Shown here: positions 32,300 to 40,296 of the stretch, piece after piece
Layout: every line of letters begins with the position of its first letter
How positions within the stretch are numbered: the stretch's first letter is position 1
The notes under the pieces: generated by a model
Seen by the model: only the letters and a program-made list of their open reading frames with translations
Told to the model about the DNA's origin: nothing
The model's database searches: none
Made by a program: the position numbers and the translations under genes
Assembly (NCBI RefSeq): GCF_003056355.1
Contig: NZ_PYVW01000009.1
Location: forward strand, 62,001 to 126,000
Direction of reading: 5' to 3'
DNA length: 64,000 nucleotides
DNA from: Devosia naphthalenivorans
GTDB taxonomy: Bacteria > Pseudomonadota > Alphaproteobacteria > Rhizobiales > Devosiaceae

Positions 32300-32372
32300 A
32301 TTGAAGCCCTCTATGGCGGCTGCAAACCGGACCGCTAGCGTGATTTGATGCTTCTCAACGGAGGCATCAATC

Positions 32373-32579
32373 ATGGCCCAAACCCGCCGACTGCCGCTTC
32401 GCGGCGGCAATGTTCTTGAAGACTTTTGCGAGGCACTGATCATAGAGAGCAACCGCTCTGGTCAGTCCGTAAACGAGGTCATCATCCGCGCCGCTGGCGA
32501 ACGCCTGGCCCAGCGTGGCCTGCAGTTCACTGGCGTATTCGAGCCCGGTGATCTGGACCAGTTGGGCATTGCACGATGA
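32373..32579 (+). CDS. Small Arc/MetJ-like protein
   Basis: 68 residues. RSGQSVNEVIIRAAGERLAQ resembles the helix pair of Arc-type ribbon-helix-helix proteins, after a short basic strand (RRLPLRGGN). GGAGG lies upstream of the ATG. Its stop overlaps the next gene's ATG. Confidence 0.6.
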   Translation: MAQTRRLPLRGGNVLEDFCEALIIESNRSGQSVNEVIIRAAGERLAQRGLQFTGVFEPGDLDQLGIAR

Positions 32580-32791
32580 AACCGGAACTGGTTCGCGTAG
32601 CCGAGCTCGCCCGCACCCACCCCTTTCAGCCGATGCTCCCGACACCGGCGCAGGTCCTCGAGGCTGCCGAGATACGTGAAGCTGCCGAAGCACAGTTAGC
32701 TCTGCGGAACCCGTACGCCGAAGTGCTCGCGGAGATCATCTGGCCCCATGAGCGACCGGCGCGGGTGCCCAGCATTGGACGAAGAACATGA
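32576..32791 (+). CDS. Hypothetical protein
   Basis: 71 residues, helical and rich in Ala/Glu (VLEAAEIREAAEAQLALRNP). No family recognised. Overlaps the preceding stop by 4 bp. Confidence 0.55.
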   Translation: MKPELVRVAELARTHPFQPMLPTPAQVLEAAEIREAAEAQLALRNPYAEVLAEIIWPHERPARVPSIGRRT

Positions 32792-32835
32792 ACACCAGCA
32801 GCAGCAGCTCGGGTCGCGCCGGCGCGCTGTTGGCA

Positions 32836-32864
32836 TGGGCCCGCGGGCGATTTCCGCGGGCCCA
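32836..32864. terminator. 11-bp GC hairpin between operon genes
   Basis: TGGGCCCGCGG-GCGATTT-CCGCGGGCCCA is a perfect 11-bp stem followed by ACTTATCT. It may be an attenuator or an RNA-processing site. A 28-codon frame (32788-32874) that overlaps the preceding stop spans it, but I doubt that frame is a gene. Confidence 0.5.
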
Positions 32865-32886
32865 ACTTATCTGAAAGGACGGTCGC

Positions 32887-33276
32887 ATGACCAAGAAGAC
32901 CGCATATGAGCTCAGCCAGGAACGCGCATGCATTTTCAGCCAGCATTTCCGAGCGCTGATTGAGTCCGAACGTTTCGAAGAGGACACCCACGGCGCCCAT
33001 GCTGAAGCCAATCGGCTGACCGATCTGCAGTTGGCAGGTGGCGGTTCAACAGATCCCCTAGCTTCCAACCTATCGAGCACGGGCGGAGGCAGCGCCAACA
33101 GCAGCCCGGCCCAGAAGCCAGCGGAGTACGGCGACTCCTGGGCTGAGGTACTCGGCACGAAGTGCGAGAAGCCCGCTGCAAATCACACGTCCAATGATCA
33201 CCGCCCCGGCGACACCAGCCTCTGGGATGAAGTCATCGCCGAGCATAATGCCGAGCGGCAGCGCCATCGGCGATAG
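32887..33276 (+). CDS. Hypothetical protein
   Basis: 129 residues with AAGGA well placed before the ATG. The N-terminus is helical (YELSQERACIFSQHFRALIE), the middle is Gly/Ser-rich and likely disordered, and the end is a short charged helix (DEVIAEHNAERQRHRR). No family recognised. Confidence 0.6.
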   Translation: MTKKTAYELSQERACIFSQHFRALIESERFEEDTHGAHAEANRLTDLQLAGGGSTDPLASNLSSTGGGSANSSPAQKPAEYGDSWAEVLGTKCEKPAANHTSNDHRPGDTSLWDEVIAEHNAERQRHRR

Positions 33277-33285
33277 GAGACTCAC

Positions 33286-34152
33286 ATGAAGTTACTGACA
33301 AACAAATCGTCGGAAAGTACCCCCGAACAGCGCCTGAAGGCGGCTCTTGCCACTGACCCCAACGTCGCCACTGCTCTTGCAGCACTGCAAGCTGCTACAA
33401 AGCGGTACTCTTCCATCCGGGAAACTCTCCAGGACGACACGATTGAGACCCGTGCCGTTGAGCGGGAGGCAGAGACCAGGAAGGTCCTTATCCGAGCACA
33501 GGCTCTGAGCGAAATTGGCAACACCACCGCAGAAGATGTTGCCACGGCTCGCAAGGAGCACCAGGCAGCCAGCGAGGCCCTGCAGGGTATCGCCGGCCGC
33601 GATGAGGTGCTGACGGACGAGCTGCGAAAAGCCCAGGCCGAAGTCGCCGAGCGTCACGACAAATTGGATGATCTGCTATCCGCTTGGAAAGCAAACGTCA
33701 CCGAAGCGGCACGGGCGACGGCGGCCGAAGGGGTTCGCCTGATCCAGCTCGCGGCTTTTTCACAGTACGACCTTGGGCTGACTTGGAGCGCACCGCGCTA
33801 CGTTTCTGAAATCGGGGAATGGCTCTCCAATAACGCCATTCAGTCGAGCCCAGAGCAGAAGTCTCCCACTGTGGCGGCCTCCGCCGACGAGGCAGTCCAA
33901 GCTCTCCGCCGCGCGGCCAGCCTGAAGTCAGAAGAAGTTCGAGCGCCCCGCCGAGTGGTCTCCGTTTCGCAACCCCCACACAAAATTGCTCCCACATACA
34001 GCGCGCCCGGCATACCGGCATCGTTGACACATGATCCGTTGGGGAACCCTCTTCCAGAGGCCAAAGCAATTCTGGAGCGGCGTGCCAAGGAGAAGGCAGC
34101 GCGGAGCGCCCCCTACCCGGACGACCGAGCCGGTGTGGAAGAGGTACGATGA
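33286..34152 (+). CDS. Coiled-coil hypothetical protein upstream of the tail chaperone
   Basis: 288 residues with GGAG before the ATG. Residues ~15-150 are strongly helical with heptad character (AEVAERHDKLDDLLSAWKAN), followed by a Pro/Ser-rich tail (PPHKIAPTYSAPGIPASL). It overlaps the tail chaperone start (ATGA). Its position before a tail chaperone is where tail tube genes often lie, but it does not resemble one. Confidence 0.65.
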   Translation: MKLLTNKSSESTPEQRLKAALATDPNVATALAALQAATKRYSSIRETLQDDTIETRAVEREAETRKVLIRAQALSEIGNTTAEDVATARKEHQAASEALQGIAGRDEVLTDELRKAQAEVAERHDKLDDLLSAWKANVTEAARATAAEGVRLIQLAAFSQYDLGLTWSAPRYVSEIGEWLSNNAIQSSPEQKSPTVAASADEAVQALRRAASLKSEEVRAPRRVVSVSQPPHKIAPTYSAPGIPASLTHDPLGNPLPEAKAILERRAKEKAARSAPYPDDRAGVEEVR

Positions 34153-34571
34153 TGGAGGCTCAAACCGTGACCGACAGCACAACCCCGGCCGCCGAGGCGG
34201 CGCCCATCGGGCCCAGGTACCTGGCCGACACACCACGTTCCGTCACCATCCCGCTCCAGCACCCTTTCGAGCTGAACGGAGTGGAAGTTCGGGAAGTCAC
34301 CGTGCGCCGGCTACGCGGGTTTGAAGCCAAGCACTTCGCTCAGGCCAGCTTGCTCGCAGCCCAGGCGGGTAGAATCGAGCCCATGTTTCCGGGAATCGAC
34401 ATCTCGGCAGAAGGCTATTCAGCCCTTGATGATGACGATGTCTATGCCATCGACGAGGCCGTAGAAGTTTTTTTGCCCGCCCGCTTCCGAGCCCTGGGCG
34501 CGCTGGCGGAGAAAGTTCAGGGCTCAAAGGAAGACGACAACTCGCACACTGGCGATCCATTACGAGCCTGA
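34149..34571 (+). CDS. Phage tail assembly chaperone (frame-0 product)
   Basis: 140 residues resembling the P2 E / Mu gp41-type tail assembly proteins: a beta-rich start (SVTIPLQHPFELNGVEVREV), then TVRRLRGFEAKHFAQA and a helical domain. These chaperones coat the tape measure during tail assembly. At 34469-34475 the gene contains T TTT TTG in the reading frame, and a -1 shift there opens a 76-codon extension, as in known tail chaperone pairs. Start at 34149 or 34152. Followed by the tape measure gene. Confidence 0.75.
   Translation: MMEAQTVTDSTTPAAEAAPIGPRYLADTPRSVTIPLQHPFELNGVEVREVTVRRLRGFEAKHFAQASLLAAQAGRIEPMFPGIDISAEGYSALDDDDVYAIDEAVEVFLPARFRALGALAEKVQGSKEDDNSHTGDPLRA
34469..34475 (+). 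other. Programmed -1 frameshift site T TTT TTG
   Basis: A run of seven T ending in G lies with codons TTT and TTG in frame 0, the canonical X XXY YYZ arrangement and the same heptamer reported for the phage P2 E/E' pair. The -1 frame is open from here to the stop at 34703-34705. Confidence 0.7.
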
Positions 34572-34705
34572 TCGCCAGCGAACTCCATCAACCCATGAGC
34601 GAGATCCTCTCATGGTCTTGGGACGAGATCCTCGATCGCTTCGCTGATGCGATCGATCTGAAACGCCAAGCTGCCATCATGGCAGGCGCCCGGATGAAGG
34701 GATAA
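34475..34705 (+). CDS. -1 frame extension of the tail assembly chaperone
   Basis: 76 codons in the -1 frame with no stop, ending 4 bp before the tape-measure start. The conserved-looking part reads HWRSITSLIASELHQPMSEI, then SWSWDEILDRFADAIDL, matching the small helical second domain found after the frameshift in G-GT/E-E' type chaperones. The fused product would be about 185 residues. An internal ATG at 34595 could also start a 36-residue peptide. Confidence 0.65.
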   Translation, partial: ARPLPSPGRAGGESSGLKGRRQLAHWRSITSLIASELHQPMSEILSWSWDEILDRFADAIDLKRQAAIMAGARMKG

Positions 34706-34709
34706 ACTG

Positions 34710-36893
34710 ATGGCACGCACCCTAGTCGGCATACTGCAAATCCTGCTCAGACAGGATGTCACTCAGAAGGCGCCCGAGATCAATCGGGCGCTTGCTTCAA
34801 TCCAGGGTGCCGCCAACCGTCTTGGCAGTGCCCCGTGGGGAGCGGCATTCGATCGGCAGCTCGACAAGCTGAAGCTTACCCCAGCCGAACGCGCGGCAAT
34901 TTCCAGTAGCTATGGCCTGCTAGCCCGGGACATCAACGGCAAAATCGCCAAGGCCGATTTAGCAACTTGGCGACACGCCACTCTTGGGCATTTCGCGGCC
35001 GTCCGCACTGGCATCGATGAGGCGAATGCCAGTGCCAGGCGCTTCCATACCACGGTGGGTAAGATGGTCCGCATGGGGCTGATCACCTTTGGCGGTGTGG
35101 GTGGCCTCTACATGGGCTCAAGGGCCGTCCACGGCGGTGCGACGGCAGCGTCTGAGGAATGGCGGCAGAAGGCTGAAGCCCGATACTCCGGCTTGCCAGA
35201 GGAGGAGCGCGATGCCCTTTGGAACCAATCAGTCAAGCTAGCGGGCGAGCGCCGGCTGAACAACGCGTTGGTGTTTCAGATGCTACGCGAAGCAGCGCTT
35301 GCGATGGAGACCACGGACGATGCCATTGCCGTGTCGGACGCGATGGCCCAGGCACTGCTCTACCTGTCCAACACTTTGGGTGCAGATGGTGCGGTGAACG
35401 GCCTGCGTGGCTTTAACCGAGCCATGGACAATGTCCAGAACATCACTCCGGAAGAATATCACAAGTCGCTGGAGGCTTATATTCGAGCCCAGCAGATGAC
35501 CGGCGCAGACATGGATCCCACGGCGTTTGCCGAGGCTATCAAGTACTCACGGGCTGCTGGCAAAATCTTCTCAGATGAGTATTTGTTTCAATGGCTACCC
35601 TTCCGTATTGCGGAGGTCGGCGGCTCAGATGCAGGTACCCAGCTGCGAGCCTTCTCTGACAACACGATCGGCGGCACCGCCACTGACAAAGTCGAGGACT
35701 ATCAGACCCAGATTGGCGTCCGCAACGAAGACGGCACCATGGCCTATGCTGCCGAGTTGCTCCAAAATCCCGAACGATGGATCAACGAGCGTCTAGTTCC
35801 TGCGCTTGAAGCCGCCGGCGTCAACACCAAAGACAATGTTCAGCTTGCCCAGGTGCTCAACGATGTGGCCAGCAACCGGCTTGCTCGAGACTTCATTCTC
35901 AGTGCCATCACCAATTGGGACCAGAAGCAAAGGCTTGTCGAAAACCTACCGCGCACGGCCGGCCTTGCAGCTGCCGACGACATACAGGACGTGAACCCGT
36001 TCGCCACCTTGGACGGCCTGGTGGATTCGCTGGAAAATCTCAGTGGTGCCGCCGGCAACCACATCTTCCCTGTGATTATCCCGGCAATGAATAGCCTCGC
36101 AGACACCATCAACTCCATGGCCGCCGGCATCCGCGAGATGCCTGGTGGGGCTTTCGGGCTCGCAGCTGGTGGCGTGGGGCTTGGCCTTCTGGGTGCATGG
36201 AAGGTTGGGGCTGGAATGATTGCTCTGACCACGGCAGGCCCATCCCTCCAGACCGCCGCAGTGATGCTCCAAGGCGCGGCAACCTCGCTTGGTGGTACAG
36301 GAGCCGCAGCGGGTGCTGCTGGAGCAGCAAGCAACCAAGGCTGGCTTGCAGCTGCTCTCACCTGGCTGAAAGGTGCAGGTGTTGTTGCGGCGCCAGCAGT
36401 CGCCGCCGAGCTGGTGACTGGGCAGCCCGGATCCATGGAGGAATACGAAGCCCAAGTAGCAGAGCAAGGTCGGATCAAGACGCAGCTGTGGGACATGGTC
36501 AACAGCGTGCTTGGTACGGGTAGCGCTGAACCCCCTCCACCCCTTCCGTCACCCTATGATGACCTAAGCCCCGCGGGTGCCGACGTCATGCCAGGCTCGC
36601 CAGGATGGGGTGCTTCGCTGGACTCGCAGTTCGGGTCGGGTGCTGGGCCCCAGGTAGACACAGGCCAGATCGACGCTGCCGGAACGGCGGCAGACACTGC
36701 CGCTGGGAAGCTTCAGGTGCTCAATGGAACGCTTGTCCCGAAAGTCGACACAACGGACCTGCAGCATGCTCTCCTGCTTGCAAACCGCCTGTCAGCTGCT
36801 TTGCAGGGCATAGGCGGGCTGATGCAGAGCCAGTCGACAAGTGTGCGCGACCAGGTCAACGCCTCCTACGCGGACTACGGGGTTGCGCCTTGA
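34710..36893 (+). CDS. Phage tail tape measure-like protein
   Basis: 727 residues. The first ~115 residues are helical with an A/Q-rich pattern (MARTLVGILQILLRQDVTQK), followed by a hydrophobic GLITFGGVGGLYMGSRAVHG segment, a long helical middle, a Gly/Ala-rich hydrophobic stretch (about residues 475-575) and a Pro-rich end. Position right after the frameshifted chaperone is diagnostic of tape measures, which set tail length. No tail tube, terminator or baseplate gene accompanies it. Confidence 0.75.
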   Translation: MARTLVGILQILLRQDVTQKAPEINRALASIQGAANRLGSAPWGAAFDRQLDKLKLTPAERAAISSSYGLLARDINGKIAKADLATWRHATLGHFAAVRTGIDEANASARRFHTTVGKMVRMGLITFGGVGGLYMGSRAVHGGATAASEEWRQKAEARYSGLPEEERDALWNQSVKLAGERRLNNALVFQMLREAALAMETTDDAIAVSDAMAQALLYLSNTLGADGAVNGLRGFNRAMDNVQNITPEEYHKSLEAYIRAQQMTGADMDPTAFAEAIKYSRAAGKIFSDEYLFQWLPFRIAEVGGSDAGTQLRAFSDNTIGGTATDKVEDYQTQIGVRNEDGTMAYAAELLQNPERWINERLVPALEAAGVNTKDNVQLAQVLNDVASNRLARDFILSAITNWDQKQRLVENLPRTAGLAAADDIQDVNPFATLDGLVDSLENLSGAAGNHIFPVIIPAMNSLADTINSMAAGIREMPGGAFGLAAGGVGLGLLGAWKVGAGMIALTTAGPSLQTAAVMLQGAATSLGGTGAAAGAAGAASNQGWLAAALTWLKGAGVVAAPAVAAELVTGQPGSMEEYEAQVAEQGRIKTQLWDMVNSVLGTGSAEPPPPLPSPYDDLSPAGADVMPGSPGWGASLDSQFGSGAGPQVDTGQIDAAGTAADTAAGKLQVLNGTLVPKVDTTDLQHALLLANRLSAALQGIGGLMQSQSTSVRDQVNASYADYGVAP

Positions 36894-36901
36894 CCACCGT
36901 C

Positions 36902-37276
36902 ATGGTGCGCGGGAATGCGGTGGAGATGGACGAGCGGGGCAAGCCACTGCCCCGCCGCTCAAATCTCTGGGCTGTGCGGCTGGGTTACTGGCACGGCCGC
37001 GGTTACTCGGCCCGGGTGATAGCGGAGAAGCTTGGAGAGGGCACGAGCGAGGCAACCGTGAGAGGTCAAATCCGCAAAGCAGGTGTTCTGTCGGACGTTC
37101 CCCTGCGCGCAGTGATTCCGATCAACGTGCCGCACTGGTGGCGAGACATTCTCAGCCGGCATGCTGAAGCCCGCGGCCTCAGCCTCGATGAGCTGATCTG
37201 CCAGGTTCTGGAGTCCGCATTGATCCTGGATGATCTTTACGACGCAGTGACGGACGGAAAGTATCAGGGCGCCTAG
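36902..37276 (+). CDS. GcrA-like helix-turn-helix protein
   Basis: 124 residues from ATG 36902; a TTG at 36890 overlapping the tape measure stop is an alternative. RLGYWHGRGYSARVIAEKLG followed by EATVRGQIRKAGVL resembles the N-terminal HTH of GcrA-type regulators, and HAEARGLSLDELICQVLESA resembles a ribbon-helix-helix end. It ends the tail-gene operon; probably regulatory. Confidence 0.6.
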   Translation: MVRGNAVEMDERGKPLPRRSNLWAVRLGYWHGRGYSARVIAEKLGEGTSEATVRGQIRKAGVLSDVPLRAVIPINVPHWWRDILSRHAEARGLSLDELICQVLESALILDDLYDAVTDGKYQGA

Positions 37277-37578
37277 TTTACGGGTACTGCGCGAATATTT
37301 CGCACATGCCGCAAGTCAGCCATTCAGTTTCAAGGTGAGGCCGGGTGCATTGAGTCCCGCCTGAACCAAGAACAAGCCGACCAGCTCGTGACACTGACGA
37401 GGCCGGCAAGAGGCGCCAACCCCCTGGATACCGCGGACTTCTCAGGATCATCGCTGCCACATCGTCAACGCACCTATTCCCGGGCGCCTGGTATTTTGTT
37501 CAAATACCAAGCAAATTATTCAACCGATACACGATTGCGACCATCATGATCAGACGCAACGTGTGATCGGGTCCTTCC
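37277..37578. other. Intergenic region with an inverted repeat
   Basis: About 300 bp without a gene. TGGTATTT-TGTTC-AAATACCA at 37489-37509 is an exact 8-bp dyad about 70 bp upstream of the next gene and may be an operator or part of its promoter. Nothing else was recognised. Confidence 0.45.
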
Positions 37579-37944
37579 ATGCTTCTCAGAAAACTTATCG
37601 TTGCAACAGCTCTTGGCTTTCTCGCTTCGTCGCCGGTGACTGCGATGGAGTATTATCAGCTCACCCAAGCTGAAATGGCCGCTATACAACAAGAAGTAGC
37701 GAACAACCTGAGAGATCCGACCTCTCCCATTTTCGGCGGGGCACGAGCTGTCATCGACCGTTCCAGCGACATGGTTTACGTTTGCGGTGCTGTGAACGGT
37801 AAGAACGCTTTCGGCGCATACGTCGGCGCAGAAGCGTACATGGGCGCGTTATTCAGGGGGCAAAACGGCGTTAGCGTGTTCTCGGTCGTTGGTATCGGCG
37901 GACAAGGCACCGCCCAGCATTGCCGTCAGTACGGGCTGCTTTAA
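37579..37944 (+). CDS. Small secreted protein of unknown function
   Basis: 121 residues with a clear signal peptide (LLRKLIVATALGFLASSPVT). The mature part contains VANNLRDPTSPIFGGARAVI and VYVCGAVNGKNAFGAYVGAE, with a second Cys near the C-terminus (QHCRQYGLL), a pattern seen in small secreted alphaproteobacterial proteins of unknown function. It is a single-gene unit and converges on the zinc-ribbon gene. Confidence 0.75.
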   Translation: MLLRKLIVATALGFLASSPVTAMEYYQLTQAEMAAIQQEVANNLRDPTSPIFGGARAVIDRSSDMVYVCGAVNGKNAFGAYVGAEAYMGALFRGQNGVSVFSVVGIGGQGTAQHCRQYGLL

Positions 37945-37966
37945 CACCGTCTTTGCATCTGCCCCA

Positions 37967-37984
37967 GCCGGCGTAATCGCCGGC
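37967..37984. terminator. Bidirectional hairpin between convergent genes
   Basis: GCCGGCG-TAAT-CGCCGGC is a perfect 7-bp stem in the 77-bp gap between two converging genes, 22 bp past the stop of the secreted-protein gene. No U tract. Confidence 0.45.
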
Positions 37985-38021
37985 CGGCTGAACAGAGCTG
38001 GTCGACGGTTCGAGCCTCTCC

Positions 38022-38516
38022 TTACCACTCGCTGGATCTACGTACCTGCCTGGGCGGTGAAGGGGTGTGCTGCCCGAGCCAGTAAGTCGATTTGCACGCC
38101 GGGCACTGATATTGCTTCTGCGTGCCATGGCTAGAGGTCCTCTGCAGCACGCTTTTTCGCCGATCTTCAAAGCAGTTGGTACAGAGTAGATGAGCCGGTT
38201 CGTCGGTCAAATTTCCCTTTAACCGATAGCTGAAGGTGTCGCCGCCCATGTCAACGAGCTCGTAGCGCTGTGTCACAGCCTGCCAGTTGTTGAACGCCTC
38301 AATCTCTTTCTGCAGATCGCGAATTTGCTGCACCAGTTCCATTTGCTGCATCTGGGCCGAAGTGGCACTAGATTGCGCATCAAGGATCAGGCGCTGAAGT
38401 TCAATGACCTTGGTTTGAAGCAGCTGATGATCACGAAGCCCAACTAAGCTCGAGGCCACATCGGAGGCGATACGGAGAGATGAGGCCGCGCCGGCAAGCA
38501 GAGACAGATCAACCAT
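38022..38516 (-). CDS. Coiled-coil protein with C-terminal zinc ribbon
   Basis: 164 residues from ATG 38514-38516 (MVDLSLLAGAASSLRIASDV). A short hydrophobic N-terminus leads to a coiled coil (about residues 30-90, TSAQMQQMELVQQIRDLQKE), and then a zinc ribbon with C-x2-C pairs in HLLCTNCFEDRR and QCPACKSTYW. Such proteins occur in prophages without known role. It starts 17 bp after the HerA-like ATPase gene, so the two are likely made together. Confidence 0.7.
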   Translation of the reverse strand: MVDLSLLAGAASSLRIASDVASSLVGLRDHQLLQTKVIELQRLILDAQSSATSAQMQQMELVQQIRDLQKEIEAFNNWQAVTQRYELVDMGGDTFSYRLKGNLTDEPAHLLCTNCFEDRRKSVLQRTSSHGTQKQYQCPACKSTYWLGQHTPSPPRQVRRSSEW

Positions 38517-38533
38517 TGACTGATTCCTTGGAG

Positions 38534-39931
38534 CTAACCGGCGAAGCCTGACGCCATAAACAAGGCTCCGGCAACGGTCAGATAGCCCAGTCCCCAGTAA
38601 AGCTCGCTCTGCCAGCTTTTCACCGGACGAGCACCGATCGCATGCACCGGCGCCAGAGCCTCCCGCACCGACATTCCGGACTGAGACCGCTCTCCCTGCC
38701 ATTCCCTCACCACCAGCCCACGCGCTGCGCGATGCCGGTTCTGGAAGTCGTGGCTATGGCGTTGCCCTTCGATAACCGACGGGTATTTTTGGCGCATCGG
38801 CGATTGCTCGATGATCGTCTGCCGTTCGATGTCCGACAGCGCGCCGATCTGCCCGGCAGGCTTCCCCACCTTGATGCGCTCCACCGGCATAGGCACGCCG
38901 TCATCAATGAGCGTGGAAACCAGTGCCTCGCCCAAACCCATTTCCAGCACAGCCTTCTCGACGTCCACGTCCTTATTGGGCCGGAAGGCGCGTGCCGCTG
39001 CTTTCACGAAGCGCTGCTCCTTGGGCGTGTAGGCGCGCAATGCGTGCTGGATCCGATTGCCCAGCTGCGCCAGCACGCCGTCGGGAACATCGGACGGGGA
39101 TTGAGTGACGAAGTAGACGCCCACACCGCGCGATCGCACCAGGCGCACAATGCGCTCTATGGCGTCCAGGAGGTGCTTGGGAGCATCGGCAAACAGCAGG
39201 TGCGCTTCATCGAAGAAGAACACCAGCTTGGGCTTTTCGACGTCGCCTACCTCCGGCAGCTTGCGGAACAATTCAGTTAGCAGCCAGTAGATCAGCGTGC
39301 CGTAGAGCTTCGGTGCTTCCATCAGCCCATCGGCGTGCAATAGGTTGACCATGCCCTTGCCATCGGCCGCGCGCATGAAGTCGGCGATCTCGAAAGGCGG
39401 TTCGCCGAATAGCTTTGCTCCGCCCTGTTGCTCGAGCGTCAGCACATTGCGCTGGATGGTGGCAATAGAGGCAGCGGTGATGTTGCCATAGACCTGGCAT
39501 ACCGTTTCCCGATCATCCTGCATGTCCTGCAATTGCCAGCGCAGGTCATCCAGAGTCAGCAGGAAGTCGGCTTGGTCTTCCGCGCGCTTGAGCGCGATCG
39601 ACAGCGTACCGGCCTGCGTCTCGTTCAGGTTCAACATGCGGGCCAGCAGCACCGCACCCATCTCCTGCACGCTCGTCCGGATCGGGTGCCCCTTGTCGCC
39701 GAAGACGTCCCAGAACGTCACGGGAGCATTGGTGGCGATCCCTGAAAGGTCGCCTTTGATATCGGCCGCGAACACCGGCACGCCGGCCGCGGAGAACTGC
39801 TCGGCCATGCGTTGAAGTGAACAGCTCTTACCCGTCCCAGTTGCACCCGTAATCAGGCCATGGCGGTTGGCGAACTTGAGAGGAAGTGAAACCTTCCGTC
39901 CGTCTGCAGTAAGACCCAGATCGATGTTCAT
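38534..39931 (-). CDS. HerA/DUF853-like ATPase with C-terminal membrane helix
   Basis: 465 residues from ATG 39931; ATG 39979 is an upstream alternative but leaves only 33 bp to the divergent gene. Walker A is GATGTGKS (29-36), Walker B LVFFFDEAHLLF (~236-247), and GVGVYFVTQSPSDVPDGVL and NRIQHALRAYTPKEQRF match DUF853 ATPases such as YjgR. Unusual points: DIKGDLSGIA passes directly to PVTFWDVFG, where I recall about 25 more residues in chromosomal relatives, and the protein ends in a hydrophobic segment (LGYLTVAGALFMASGFAG). HerA-type ATPases pair with nucleases in several defence systems; none is evident here. Confidence 0.8.
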   Translation of the reverse strand: MNIDLGLTADGRKVSLPLKFANRHGLITGATGTGKSCSLQRMAEQFSAAGVPVFAADIKGDLSGIATNAPVTFWDVFGDKGHPIRTSVQEMGAVLLARMLNLNETQAGTLSIALKRAEDQADFLLTLDDLRWQLQDMQDDRETVCQVYGNITAASIATIQRNVLTLEQQGGAKLFGEPPFEIADFMRAADGKGMVNLLHADGLMEAPKLYGTLIYWLLTELFRKLPEVGDVEKPKLVFFFDEAHLLFADAPKHLLDAIERIVRLVRSRGVGVYFVTQSPSDVPDGVLAQLGNRIQHALRAYTPKEQRFVKAAARAFRPNKDVDVEKAVLEMGLGEALVSTLIDDGVPMPVERIKVGKPAGQIGALSDIERQTIIEQSPMRQKYPSVIEGQRHSHDFQNRHRAARGLVVREWQGERSQSGMSVREALAPVHAIGARPVKSWQSELYWGLGYLTVAGALFMASGFAG

Positions 39932-40012
39932 CAGGAAATCCGATCGCGCTTGATTGTGTGCATAAAAAGTGTAACTCATGCGTAGTCTGGGTCAATGTAA
40001 ATCGGCGAGTAA

Positions 40013-40291
40013 ATGACTGAAAATGTAAACATTTCCGCTGCTCAATGCCGCGCTGCACGGGCAATGCTTGGCTGGGCACGAGAAGAGCTAGCAGAAGCCT
40101 CGTCCATCCACTTGCGCACCATCGTGGACTTCGAGCGGGAAGCGAGATGGCCCAGGGAGACAACCCTTAAAGCGCTTCAGGCGGCGCTTGAAGTTGCAGG
40201 GGTGACATTCTTGGCTGACGATGGCAAGGGGCCCGGCCTACGCACAAAGCCAGAAAGCAAGGTTGTCGCAGCGGAAGCCCAGCAACGCTGA
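40013..40291 (+). CDS. XRE-type helix-turn-helix regulator
   Basis: 92 residues. QCRAARAMLGWAREELAEAS followed by IHLRTIVDFEREARWPRETT is a classical XRE HTH. It is divergent from the HerA-like ATPase, and an imperfect dyad AAATGTAAACATTT overlaps its own start, so it may control the ATPase/zinc-ribbon pair. It converges tightly on the next gene (5-bp gap). Confidence 0.8.
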   Translation: MTENVNISAAQCRAARAMLGWAREELAEASSIHLRTIVDFEREARWPRETTLKALQAALEVAGVTFLADDGKGPGLRTKPESKVVAAEAQQR

Positions 40292-40296
40292 AGGTA

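Noticed and set aside
32788..32874. 28-codon frame overlapping the preceding stop
   Set aside because: Its Ser-run start and Arg-rich end span an 11-bp GC hairpin that accounts for the sequence better than a coding function.
33286..34152. Scaffold or major tail protein identity for the coiled-coil gene
   Set aside because: Helical content and position invite it, but there is no motif and no capsid partner, so it is left as hypothetical.
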